Shown: positions 1 to 6,998 of the stretch, one piece after another
Numbering within the stretch: the stretch's first letter is position 1
How the letters are laid out: each line of letters starts with the position of its first letter
Assembly: GCA_945957225.1 (NCBI GenBank)
Contig: CAMFKK010000048.1
Span: forward strand, 1-10,277
Source of the DNA: an uncultured Sphingobacteriia bacterium
Lineage (GTDB): Bacteria; Bacteroidota; Bacteroidia; Chitinophagales; Chitinophagaceae
DNA length: 10,277 nucleotides
Direction: 5' to 3'
Made by a program: the position numbers and the translations under genes
Notes under the pieces: model-generated
Database searches by the model: none
What the model was told of the DNA's origin: nothing
What the model saw: the letters and a program-made list of their open reading frames with translations, nothing else

Positions 1-707
1 GATCTGCAGAATACAAAACCACTGTAGGTGGTTCTGGATCTAATACCAAAAAAGTAAGAATCTCTTATACCAAACCCGATGGTACTATTGCTACGGTTGA
101 AAAAGACGTGAAATATACTGTTGGTGTTCCAAGTGGTCTTGTTGTATCAACCGATAAAACCCGTGTATTCTATCAGGGCTTAGAAAATCCATTGAGTGTT
201 ACTGGCGGCGGTGGGGATGAGAAAGTGAATGTTTCTGTGGAAGGCCCAGGTGTAAGTACTAGAAAAGATGGTGCAGGTTTGTATATTGTTTCTTGTCAGA
301 ATTTGGGTTCTGCTGTGGTAACAGCTTCTGATGGAAAAAACAACCAAAAAATTACCATTCCCATTAAACGTGTTCCGGATCCATTAGCCACTGTTGGTGG
401 AAAAGCTGGTGGACCTATTGGAGCCAATGTGTTCCGTGTTCAAAAAGGAGTTGCAGCTGAATTGCGTGACTTTGTATTTGAAGGCGTAAAATACAATGTC
501 ACTTCTTTTACCATTATCTGTACTGGTAAAGGTTTTGAAGAAGGTCTTGGTGTGGCAGAAGTTACCGGCGCTTATTTTAGCGCAGAAGCACAGGCTTTGC
601 TAAAAAGATGCCAACCCGGTTCTACCGTGGTAATAGACGAAATTAAAGTGGTTGGTCCAGGTGGATCAAGACAATTGGATCAGAATATTTCATTTACACT
701 TCAATAA
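1..707 (+). CDS. gldM: GldM, C-terminal part (type IX secretion motor protein), cut at the window start
   Basis: This is the 3' part of gldM. The frame is open from base 3, so the gene begins before the window; the GTG at 108 is internal. About 234 codons are present of a protein usually near 510-520 residues. GldM is anchored in the inner membrane with GldL, and its periplasmic domains form the shaft of the type IX secretion and gliding motor, reaching towards the GldK/GldN ring. The fragment covers roughly the last two periplasmic domains: a beta-rich domain around VGVPSGLVVS and YQGLENPLSV, then the C-terminal domain starting near PDPLATVGGKAGGPIGA and ending IKVVGPGG...ISFTLQ. These stretches are typical of GldM/PorM. 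Its TAA lies 7 nt before the gldN ATG, as expected in the gldKLMN operon. Identification is by recognition of the C-terminal sequence and by the gldN neighbour. Confidence 0.93.
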   Translation, partial: SAEYKTTVGGSGSNTKKVRISYTKPDGTIATVEKDVKYTVGVPSGLVVSTDKTRVFYQGLENPLSVTGGGGDEKVNVSVEGPGVSTRKDGAGLYIVSCQNLGSAVVTASDGKNNQKITIPIKRVPDPLATVGGKAGGPIGANVFRVQKGVAAELRDFVFEGVKYNVTSFTIICTGKGFEEGLGVAEVTGAYFSAEAQALLKRCQPGSTVVIDEIKVVGPGGSRQLDQNISFTLQ

Positions 708-714
708 TAGGAGT

Positions 715-1833
715 ATGAGACAAATTATTTTTAAAAGCTTGGTCATCTGCATGGGATGCTTTGGTTTGGCAAATGCCCAATCTAAGTATAAGACGGGTAA
801 TGCAACCAAGCAGCCTGCAACAAAGCCTGCAACAACACCTGCAGCTCCTGCAACAACTCAGCAAAAACCTGCTACGCAACAGAAAACGGGAACCTCTCGT
901 TATCTGAATAATAATGCGGCAACTAATAATGCAAATACTACACAGGCTGCAACTACTACCAATGATCCGGCTACCACTACCCCTGCTTCTACTGCTAATG
1001 TAACAGTAAGGTATGACACCACTATCGCTGGTGCATTTGATGGTAAGGTAGAGCAGTCATTGCGTAACAATTATGCAGTGGAAAGAAACCTAATCAAGGA
1101 TCGCAAGCCTTTGGAATATGACTATATCCGTGAAGATGACCAATTCTGGAGCCATTTTGTTTGGGAGGAAATTGACGCCCGTGAAAAAATCAACCAGGCA
1201 TTTATCTATCCTGGCAAGGATGATAATGGTGACCAACGTTTCTTTTCCATTTTGTTGAGTGCCATTAAAAATGATAGCGTTGTTGCCTTCTCTCCGGACA
1301 ATGATATGTTCCGCACACCTTTAACTGCAGACCAAGTAAATAACCTCACTGCAGGTGCTTTAGACACCGTTGAAGTGGCTGATCCAGTTTCTGGAACAGT
1401 AGAAAAAGTAATCACTAGAAGACCCAAGTTTAGTCCTGATTCTGTATATACTTTCCGTTTAAAAGAGCAATGGATTTTTGACAAAGAATCTAGCCGCATG
1501 TATTGCAGAATTATTGGTATTGCGCCAATTGCCAAACAAGTGGTTGCTGGTAAATCTCAGCCTCGTACATTGTTCTGGGTGCATTATCCAGACCTGCGCA
1601 GAACTTTGGTAAAATTTGACGTGTACAATCCAAAGAACTTTGCCGGTAGAATGTCTTGGGAAGAGTTATTTGAAAGCCGTTTCTTCTCTTCTTATATCAT
1701 TAAATCTACCATCAATAATCCTGGTGATAAATACCTAAATGCTTTGATCAAAGATCCTTTATTCCGTTTGTTAGAAGGACAGAATATCAAGGACAAAATT
1801 TTCAACTACGAGCAAGATCTCTGGAGTTATTAA
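715..1833 (+). CDS. gldN: GldN, type IX secretion system periplasmic ring component
   Basis: The protein has 372 residues. I chose the ATG at 715 over an in-frame TTG at 652 because 715 begins a clear Sec signal peptide (MRQIIFKSLV, hydrophobic core, cleavage likely after ANA, residue 21) and avoids overlap with gldM. GldN partners GldK in a periplasmic ring at the outer membrane that contacts GldM; it is needed for type IX secretion and gliding. Residues about 23-98 are a low-complexity Thr/Ala/Pro/Gln/Asn segment. The conserved domain starts near residue 128 with DRKPLEYDYIREDDQFWS and VWEEIDAREKIN. It continues through LKEQWIFDKE, IIGIAPI, LFWVHYPDLR and MSWEELFESRFFSSYI, and ends KIFNYEQDLW. 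All are GldN/PorN hallmarks. AGGAG at 709-713 is only 1 nt from the ATG, too close to act as a normal ribosome site. A terminator follows. Confidence 0.95.
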   Translation: MRQIIFKSLVICMGCFGLANAQSKYKTGNATKQPATKPATTPAAPATTQQKPATQQKTGTSRYLNNNAATNNANTTQAATTTNDPATTTPASTANVTVRYDTTIAGAFDGKVEQSLRNNYAVERNLIKDRKPLEYDYIREDDQFWSHFVWEEIDAREKINQAFIYPGKDDNGDQRFFSILLSAIKNDSVVAFSPDNDMFRTPLTADQVNNLTAGALDTVEVADPVSGTVEKVITRRPKFSPDSVYTFRLKEQWIFDKESSRMYCRIIGIAPIAKQVVAGKSQPRTLFWVHYPDLRRTLVKFDVYNPKNFAGRMSWEELFESRFFSSYIIKSTINNPGDKYLNALIKDPLFRLLEGQNIKDKIFNYEQDLWSY

Positions 1834-1854
1834 TAGAAAGTTTCGAAAAAATTC

Positions 1855-1883
1855 AAAAAAGGGGCCATTTGGCCCCTTTTTTT
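1855..1883 (+). terminator. Rho-independent terminator after gldN
   Basis: A perfect GGGGCC/GGCCCC stem (1861-1866 with 1871-1876) closes a 4-nt ATTT loop. It is followed by seven T (1877-1883) and preceded by six A (1855-1860), so it could work in both directions. It starts 22 nt after the gldN stop and marks the end of the gld operon. It could also catch read-through coming from the uvrC side. Confidence 0.88.
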
Positions 1884-1985
1884 GGGAAAATCATCAAGAA
1901 TTGACGGAAAATAGATAGTTTCTCTTTGTAGATATTATAACAAATGCTTAACTTAGACATGGTTTTTCATAGGATATTGGATTTT

Positions 1986-2022
1986 AAAAACGGGGCTGGA
2001 TATTCATCCTGGCCCCTTTTTT
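1986..2022 (-). terminator. Rho-independent terminator after uvrC
   Basis: GGGGC (1992-1996) pairs with GCCCC (2012-2016). A few more imperfect pairs, with a bulge near 2010, close a loop around 2001-2006. On the minus strand the hairpin is followed by a T run (complement of 1986-1990), directly after the uvrC stop. The other flank (2017-2022) is a T run on the plus strand, so this is probably also bidirectional. The 103 nt between the two hairpins hold nothing I recognise. Confidence 0.75.
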
Positions 2023-3838
2023 ATGCTTGATTCTCAATGGAATGAAAATAGTCATGCACCAATTTTGCTTTTTGAAGACCAATGGCTTTTGCCAAAACAT
2101 CCATTTCCTGCTCCTTAATATTTTTGATAGACTTAAAGCTTTTTAACAACTGATCTGCGGTTTGCTTGCCAATGCCTTTAATGGCTTCCAATTCATTGCT
2201 AAAAGTTCCCTTTGATCTTTTGTTTCTGTGAAACGTAATACCAAAATGGTGCACTTCATCTCTGATCCTTCTGACCAGTTTTAAACTATCAGAATCCCAA
2301 GGCAGTTTGATTGATTCGCTATCGCCAGGAAAAAATAATTCTTCAATATTTTTTGCCAAACCTACTACCGTAGTTTTTCCATGCAAACCTAGTTGCTGAA
2401 TACTTTGCATTGCAGCACCTAATTGCCCTTTTCCGCCATCAATGATAATGAGTTGAGGACTGGGAAGGGATTCATCCAAGACGCGCTTATATCGCCTATA
2501 AACCACTTCTGTCATGGTGGCAAAATCATTGATGCCTTGTACAGTCTTTACATTGTAATGTCTATAATCCGCTTTACTAGGCATACCATTTTTAAAACAG
2601 ACCATGGCGGATACAGGATAGGAACCTTGAAAATTACTATTATCAAAACATTCAATATGGATTGGCAGCTCAGGTAATTGCAACATTTCTTGCAATTGAT
2701 ACAGCACTTGTTTCTGTTCTATATCAGTTTTTCCTTCTAAATGGAGCAATTGTTTTCTTTGTAAAGATGCTTTAAAGTATTGTACATTCTTTTCTGATAA
2801 TTCAAGTAGTTTCTTTTTGTCTCCCAGTTTTGGAACAGTGATTTGAATTTCAGGTTCAGGATAGTTAAGTTCAAAAGGCAAGATCAATTCTTTGGAAAGA
2901 CTATTAAAACTGGTTCTAAGATTGGCAATGGCAAAGCTTAAAACCTCTTCATCAGTCTCTTCTAATTTGGTTTCTAGCGGAACCGTATGTGTTTGAACAA
3001 TAGTACCATTCTGAACCATTAGATAGTTTACATAAGCCCATTGAGCTTCTCTAACCATAGAAAATACATCCAGATTTTGTAAGTGCTTACTTACAATTAC
3101 GGATTTGGCACTATACGTTTCTAAATGCTCAATTTTCTTTTTAATCAATGCTGCTTTTTCAAATTGCATGGCTGCTGCAGCAGCTTGCATCTCTTTTGTA
3201 AAATGTGTTGTTACTGCACCTAAATTTCCTTTGAGCATATTGCGCACTTGCTGCAAACCTTCATTGTAATCAGCACTGTCTTGCAATCCTTCACAAGGTC
3301 CCTTGCAATTACCCAAATGGTATTCTAGACAAACTTTAAATTTTCCTTTTTGAATATTGGCATCAGTCAATGGGAGCTTACAGGTTCTTAAAGGAATATA
3401 TTGTTTGATAAAATCAATCAGCTCTCGCACTTTGCCGGCAGAAGTAAAAGGTCCTAAATATTCAGACCCATCATTGTATTTATTGCGTGTTAAAAATATT
3501 CTTGGAAAGGGTTCTTTTTTGACAACTATATAAGGATAAGTTTTGTCGTCTTTAAGATTGATATTGTATTTGGGTTGGTATTCCTTGATCAAAGAATTTT
3601 CCAATAAAAAAGCATCCTGCTCTGAATCAACAATGGTGAATTGAATGGTTACAATTCTTTGCACCAATTCATGGGTCTTATAGGTAGTAAAGGTTTTGGA
3701 AAAATATGACCCAACCCTTTTTCTCAGATCCTTTGCCTTTCCAACATAGAGCAACACACCCTCTTGGTCATAGTATTTATAAATACCAGGTTGGTGAGGA
3801 ATGGTATGCGCTATCTGTTGAAATTCAGAGGAATTCAT
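2021..3838 (-). CDS. uvrC: UvrC, excinuclease ABC subunit C
   Basis: The protein has 605 residues, normal length for UvrC, which is recruited by UvrB to damaged DNA and makes both cuts in nucleotide excision repair. The GIY-YIG nuclease for the 3' cut is at the N-terminus (GIY 18-20, YVG 31-33, Arg in KDLRKR near 39, Glu80 in LLENSLIKEY). Four cysteines at 153, 170, 178 and 182 match the position where UvrC proteins are reported to bind an Fe-S cluster. A UVR helix pair for UvrB contact is at about 217-240. The RNase H-like domain for the 5' cut shows Asp399 (ECFDNSN), Asp438 (INDFATM), Asp467 (IIDGGKGQL) and a His near 537, close to the E. coli catalytic set. Tandem helix-hairpin-helix motifs fill about 549-600. 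It starts 12 nt after the lipoprotein stop, so it is probably co-transcribed with it. All expected catalytic residues are present. Confidence 0.98.
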   Translation of the reverse strand: MNSSEFQQIAHTIPHQPGIYKYYDQEGVLLYVGKAKDLRKRVGSYFSKTFTTYKTHELVQRIVTIQFTIVDSEQDAFLLENSLIKEYQPKYNINLKDDKTYPYIVVKKEPFPRIFLTRNKYNDGSEYLGPFTSAGKVRELIDFIKQYIPLRTCKLPLTDANIQKGKFKVCLEYHLGNCKGPCEGLQDSADYNEGLQQVRNMLKGNLGAVTTHFTKEMQAAAAAMQFEKAALIKKKIEHLETYSAKSVIVSKHLQNLDVFSMVREAQWAYVNYLMVQNGTIVQTHTVPLETKLEETDEEVLSFAIANLRTSFNSLSKELILPFELNYPEPEIQITVPKLGDKKKLLELSEKNVQYFKASLQRKQLLHLEGKTDIEQKQVLYQLQEMLQLPELPIHIECFDNSNFQGSYPVSAMVCFKNGMPSKADYRHYNVKTVQGINDFATMTEVVYRRYKRVLDESLPSPQLIIIDGGKGQLGAAMQSIQQLGLHGKTTVVGLAKNIEELFFPGDSESIKLPWDSDSLKLVRRIRDEVHHFGITFHRNKRSKGTFSNELEAIKGIGKQTADQLLKSFKSIKNIKEQEMDVLAKAIGLQKAKLVHDYFHSIENQA

Positions 3839-3850
3839 CTGGGTCCAAAA

Positions 3851-4429
3851 TTATTTTCTAATCCAATAAACGGTTGTGGTTTCATTGGCACTGCCACTAT
3901 CTGATACTATGGTTCTGGTAATTTGAAATTGTTTGTTTGCAGTCCAACTAAGTTTTTTCATAATACTGCTATCTGCGCTTTGTCTTTCTGAAACTATGAA
4001 CACCCTTTTGGCCAGTTTTGTTTGTTCGTCTAACAAAACGTCCATGCTTTTTACCAATAAAGACGCTTGATTGGATTTATAATTAATGGTATAACTGGCC
4101 GTGCTTAAATCATGAAATATGGTTTCTGTATAGAATTGCTTTTTATCAGGGTTACTAATATCAAATGCCAGAAAATTGGCAGCTATTGCTTTGAATTGTT
4201 CCTTACTTATAATGTTTGAATCTGATTTTGAAGCATTGCGTAGCTTTTGATAAATGATAAAATTTCTGAGATCAACAAATGCTATTTGTTCATTGACAAA
4301 ATCTGTTAGGGGATAAAACTTAGTACTATCTATAGAAGCGCTAGCTTGATTAGACGGATGACTGTTTGGCTTGTTTTTGCAGGCGAAAAAACTTACTGAT
4401 AGAAAAAGAATAACCCATAAATATTTCAT
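3851..4429 (-). CDS. Putative lipoprotein of unknown function
   Basis: The protein has 192 residues. The ATG at 4429 is preferred; a TTG two codons upstream is in frame but unlikely. The N-terminus is a short lipoprotein signal: MKYLWVILFLSVSFFAC, with Cys17 as the probable lipidation site. The box (FFAC) is a weak match to the usual rule, although Bacteroidota boxes are loose. After a Ser/Asn/Pro-rich stretch (to about residue 35) comes a compact alpha/beta-looking domain with no motif I can assign. It is Lys- and Ser-rich and ends TTTVYWIRK. It resembles conserved hypothetical lipoproteins I have seen in Chitinophagaceae, but I know of no function. It sits 67 nt after the barrel protein gene and 12 nt before uvrC on the same strand, so it is likely part of that operon and may face the periplasm with the barrel protein. 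Confidence 0.82.
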   Translation of the reverse strand: MKYLWVILFLSVSFFACKNKPNSHPSNQASASIDSTKFYPLTDFVNEQIAFVDLRNFIIYQKLRNASKSDSNIISKEQFKAIAANFLAFDISNPDKKQFYTETIFHDLSTASYTINYKSNQASLLVKSMDVLLDEQTKLAKRVFIVSERQSADSSIMKKLSWTANKQFQITRTIVSDSGSANETTTVYWIRK

Positions 4430-4496
4430 AAGCAAATGTATTCATTCAGCACAAAACTTGGACTGTAGAATCTTGTTTGAAACTGTTAAGGATTGT

Positions 4497-5978
4497 CTAT
4501 TTCAATTGCTTGATAAAACCAAGGCGAATACCATAGTCCATTAAATACTCTGTAATGGGGTATTTATTAGAATAGGTGGGTAAGTGTTGGAATCTAGCTT
4601 GTGGACCCAAATACCATTGATAAACACCAGTTTTATAAGTAAGATTAATACCAACTGCGCTATTGATATTCCACTTACGCATCAGGTTATTACCATCGGC
4701 ATAGTGTTTATAATCCGTAGATAGTAGGTATAGACTTTTGTTTAATGTGAAAGTGGGTTGAATAGACGCTTCTGCAGTGATACCCAATTTCCTGCCTTGA
4801 ATCAGGTCATATTGAAAACCAATTGGAATGGAAACTTGGTACATTTTATTGTCTAACTGGGTGCTCTTATAACCATTATTATTGTTATAAGGAGAGAACA
4901 CAGAAATATTTTCAACACCTCGGTTATTTACCAAAGAAATGGTAGTGATATCTGTACTAGCTTGGAAGGTTTCAATATAGTATTGGCGAGTATTGAATTG
5001 AATGCCAGTTTTGAATTTTAAGCGATTGCTCATATTGTACAATACTGCAAATCCCAATTCCAAACCTATGGCTGGTTTATGTCTTACAATGCTATTAACG
5101 TCTGTAGTATAATTAATAGCAACAGGAGCGGAAGTTGGTGCAGCTCCTAATAAATCTTTTGCTTTATCGTCTTCTAGCCTTCTAAAACTGGTAGAGGGGG
5201 TAATAAAAAAGCCAAACCCAAATTTAGAATTCTTGGTTTGCTCAATCCTAGTGGGTGGAACATAGGCAAACTCATGTAAGAATTTATCTGTTGCATGCTG
5301 CTCTTTGAGTTCAGTTGCAGCAGTTTCTGTAGCTGTTGGGGTTTCAACAATCACTTGATTTTCCTGATCTATTGCTTTAGTATTTCCTACAGACATGGTA
5401 GTCTGCTCATTCATTTCTGTAATAAAGTTCAATTTTTCGGGACTCAATTCTTTTGAAGCCCACTGATTCATTGGCACAACAATAGCCATCTCATCCAAGA
5501 AAGCTGGTTTGCTTGGAGGTATTTCCAGTTTATTTTTCAAAACAGAAATGGGTTCTGCTCTGTTAGAAAAATTCATGGATATTACCGGAGTCTCATCTTG
5601 AACATTCAACTCAGGCTCCAATGGATAGCTCTTTCTTTTTAGATTGGCAATGGTAATGGCAGTTAGGTCTGAAGGTGCAGTTGAATTAAAATCGTTCAAC
5701 GTATGTTTTAAATCTTGTAAGGGTTGTTTTTGGGGATCCGATTGTCTAAGACTATTTGCTTTCAATAATTTTTGAGAAGGGTTGATATTAAGTAGGGTAG
5801 ATACGGTTAGTGAAGCAATAATGAACAAAGAAATAAAACCCAAAGCAGGCCAGCGCTGATGGCCATTGACCTCCGCATTGATATTCCTCCAGATCTTGTC
5901 TGAGGGGTACATGCGATGGTCTTTTACCTCATCCTGTAAAAACTGTTCAAGTTCGTCTTGGTACATATCGTTTCCCAT
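4497..5978 (-). CDS. Inner-membrane-anchored outer-membrane beta-barrel protein, candidate dual-membrane-spanning anti-sigma factor
   Basis: The protein has 493 residues. Residues 1-43 are hydrophilic, acidic and cysteine-free (EQFLQDEVKDHRMYPSDKIW), so this is not a zinc-binding anti-sigma domain. I recall similar MYPSDK-W stretches at the start of Bacteroidota proteins encoded beside ECF sigma factors. One transmembrane helix follows at about 44-63 (WPALGFISLFIIASLTVSTL), and no cleavage site is evident. Residues 64-250 form a polar, probably disordered periplasmic tether. From about 251 (SKFGFGFFITPSTSFRR) to the end there are alternating beta strands typical of small outer-membrane barrels, e.g. 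GLELGFAVLYNM, KFKTGIQFNTRQYYIE, YQVSIPIGFQYDL and the final YGIRLGFIKQLK. It begins 25 nt after the sigma factor stop. The inferred role is to hold the sigma factor and release it on an outer-membrane signal. An alternative is a plain barrel protein with an unusual N-terminal anchor. The ATG at 5966 (Met5) is a possible alternative start. Confidence 0.8.
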   Translation of the reverse strand: MGNDMYQDELEQFLQDEVKDHRMYPSDKIWRNINAEVNGHQRWPALGFISLFIIASLTVSTLLNINPSQKLLKANSLRQSDPQKQPLQDLKHTLNDFNSTAPSDLTAITIANLKRKSYPLEPELNVQDETPVISMNFSNRAEPISVLKNKLEIPPSKPAFLDEMAIVVPMNQWASKELSPEKLNFITEMNEQTTMSVGNTKAIDQENQVIVETPTATETAATELKEQHATDKFLHEFAYVPPTRIEQTKNSKFGFGFFITPSTSFRRLEDDKAKDLLGAAPTSAPVAINYTTDVNSIVRHKPAIGLELGFAVLYNMSNRLKFKTGIQFNTRQYYIETFQASTDITTISLVNNRGVENISVFSPYNNNNGYKSTQLDNKMYQVSIPIGFQYDLIQGRKLGITAEASIQPTFTLNKSLYLLSTDYKHYADGNNLMRKWNINSAVGINLTYKTGVYQWYLGPQARFQHLPTYSNKYPITEYLMDYGIRLGFIKQLK

Positions 5979-6003
5979 ATACAGCAGTAGCAGCAGCCAT
6001 CAA

Positions 6004-6582
6004 TTATTTCTTCAAACTAGCCAACCAATTGAATTCTGTTTTTGGTTGTTCTATGATCTGTTTCCTGATCAGTATGTTTTCTAACATAGATTTAGCCCTT
6101 GTATATTGGCTTCTGCTGGTGCTTTCTTCAATATCCAACATCTGCCCAATCTCTTTGTGACTATATCCTTCCAAAGCATATAAGTTCAATACCGTTCTAT
6201 AACCCAGTGGCAATAAACGAATACATTCAATGATTTGCCTGGCTTGCATGATGGATGGAACAGTTTCCTCCTTCACTTGAATATAATCGGCATAAGCCAA
6301 GTCAACACTTTCGTTGAACTTCTTGTGTTTTTTCAGAAAGTTGATACAGGTATGAACAATGATTCTCCTGATCCAACCTTCAAAAGCACCTTTGTTCTGG
6401 AATGTATGCATCTGTGTAAACACTTTTATAAATCCTTCTTGCAACATGTCTTCACCGTCTTCTCTGCTTTGAGCAAATCGGTAACATACACTAAGCATTT
6501 TTGGACTATAACGGTTATACAACTCCCGTTGCGCTGCAACGTCGTTCTGTAAACATCCCGCGATAATTGCCTGTTCGGTCAT
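6004..6582 (-). CDS. ECF-family RNA polymerase sigma factor
   Basis: The protein has 192 residues, typical of extracytoplasmic-function sigma factors, which direct RNA polymerase to a small stress or envelope regulon. Region 2 spans about 20-85: LYNRYSPKMLSVCYRF, the core-binding EDGEDMLQEGFIKVF, then GAFEGWIRRIIVHTCINFLKK, which contacts the -10 element. Region 4 spans about 120-172: RLLPLGYRTVLNLYALEGYS, then the helix-turn-helix HKEIGQMLDIEESTSRSQYTRAK for the -35 element. Regions 1 and 3 are absent, as in all ECFs. A short C-terminal tail ends NWLASLKK. It is the first gene of the minus-strand run. The barrel/anchor protein immediately downstream is the likely anti-sigma partner. It may belong to the group used with dual-membrane-spanning anti-sigma factors in Bacteroides (ECF21-like), which I cannot confirm by reading alone. 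Confidence 0.95.
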   Translation of the reverse strand: MTEQAIIAGCLQNDVAAQRELYNRYSPKMLSVCYRFAQSREDGEDMLQEGFIKVFTQMHTFQNKGAFEGWIRRIIVHTCINFLKKHKKFNESVDLAYADYIQVKEETVPSIMQARQIIECIRLLPLGYRTVLNLYALEGYSHKEIGQMLDIEESTSRSQYTRAKSMLENILIRKQIIEQPKTEFNWLASLKK

Positions 6583-6604
6583 GAGGGGGTATTATGATAC
6601 ACCC

Positions 6605-6632
6605 TAAATATATGACATAAAAGCTGTTCAAA
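6605..6632 (-). promoter_or_regulatory. Candidate promoter of the sigma factor operon
   Basis: On the minus strand TTTG (6632-6629) lies 16 nt before TATATTTA (6612-6605). This resembles the Bacteroidota housekeeping promoter (TTTG at -33, TAnnTTTG at -7), with one mismatch in the -7 box and a spacer a few bases shorter than usual. It would give a leader of under 20 nt before the ATG at 6582. The spacing defect makes this tentative; an ECF-type promoter, possibly autoregulated, is an alternative. Confidence 0.3.
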
Positions 6633-6648
6633 AGCTGCATCCTAGCTG
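6622..6648. repeat. Three AGCTG (CAGCT) motifs at exact 11-bp spacing
   Basis: AGCTG occurs at 6622-6626, 6633-6637 and 6644-6648, each 11 bp apart, so all three face the same side of the helix. They overlap and extend upstream of the candidate sigma-operon promoter, as expected for an activator or repressor site. The first two copies share the longer AAAGCTG. Confidence 0.4.
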
Positions 6649-6743
6649 TTTTTTATGGCAATTTCATGACCAAAAAAGCGTTAAATGTCGTTTTTAGAAT
6701 TTAAAAAATGGATTTTCTCCACTATTTGCAAAAGGGTACCAAT

Positions 6744-6787
6744 TTTTATTAGACCTAGAATTCAATTTTATTAGACCTGAAATTCAA
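6744..6787. repeat. Tandem direct repeat, two copies of 22 bp
   Basis: Copies at 6744-6765 and 6766-6787 abut without a gap and match at 20 of 22 positions; the two mismatches are adjacent (AG versus GA). Both contain TTATTAGACCT and end AATTCAA. The period is about two helical turns. It lies between the start of the sigma factor and a short plus-strand ORF, about 160 bp upstream of the sigma ATG. It may be an operator pair or a simple local duplication. Confidence 0.65.
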
Positions 6788-6839
6788 CATAAAGACCCTC
6801 TCAGCAATACGCATTCTTTTAACTTTAAAAAATTTAATC

Positions 6840-6971
6840 ATGGGTTTAGCTATGGCTTTAAGCGCATTGGCAATGATAGTTTTCTATAGTCCAGAGAATG
6901 ACAAATTACAATCTTTGCCCATATCTAACCCAACAGAACAGGCAAAACATATTTTTCTGGACTTTGACTAG
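6840..6971 (+). CDS. Doubtful small ORF (43 codons) with hydrophobic N-terminus
   Basis: An ATG at 6840 opens 43 codons ending TAG. Residues 1-16 (MGLAMALSALAMIVFY) look like a signal peptide or membrane segment; the rest is polar and ends AKHIFLDFD. I do not recognise it. TAACTTTA at 6820-6827 is one base off the TAnnTTTG box, but I see no TTTG at the right distance upstream. The reading frame is the same as that of the receptor relic that starts near 6999, with the TAG at 6969 between them. It may therefore be the decayed 5' end of that gene, carrying its signal peptide, rather than an independent small protein. Confidence 0.28.
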   Translation: MGLAMALSALAMIVFYSPENDKLQSLPISNPTEQAKHIFLDFD

Positions 6972-6998
6972 ATAAACAATCCAAAAAACGATTAAAAA

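Noticed and set aside
652..714. In-frame extension of gldN upstream to a TTG
   Set aside because: It overlaps gldM and would put 21 residues before an obvious signal peptide; the ATG at 715 fits.
694..879. Cys/Arg-rich minus-strand ORF opposite the start of gldN
   Set aside because: Its composition is just the complement of the Thr/Ala/Gln-rich GldN spacer codons.
4430..4435. TTG start two codons before the lipoprotein ATG
   Set aside because: ATG at 4429 gives a proper lipoprotein signal start, and nothing supports the TTG.
4433..4440. Minus-strand TACATTTG, a perfect match to the Bacteroidota -7 box, just before the lipoprotein gene
   Set aside because: No TTTG at about 19-21 bp upstream, and the start site would fall at or inside the ATG. 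Probably chance, though a leaderless transcript is conceivable.
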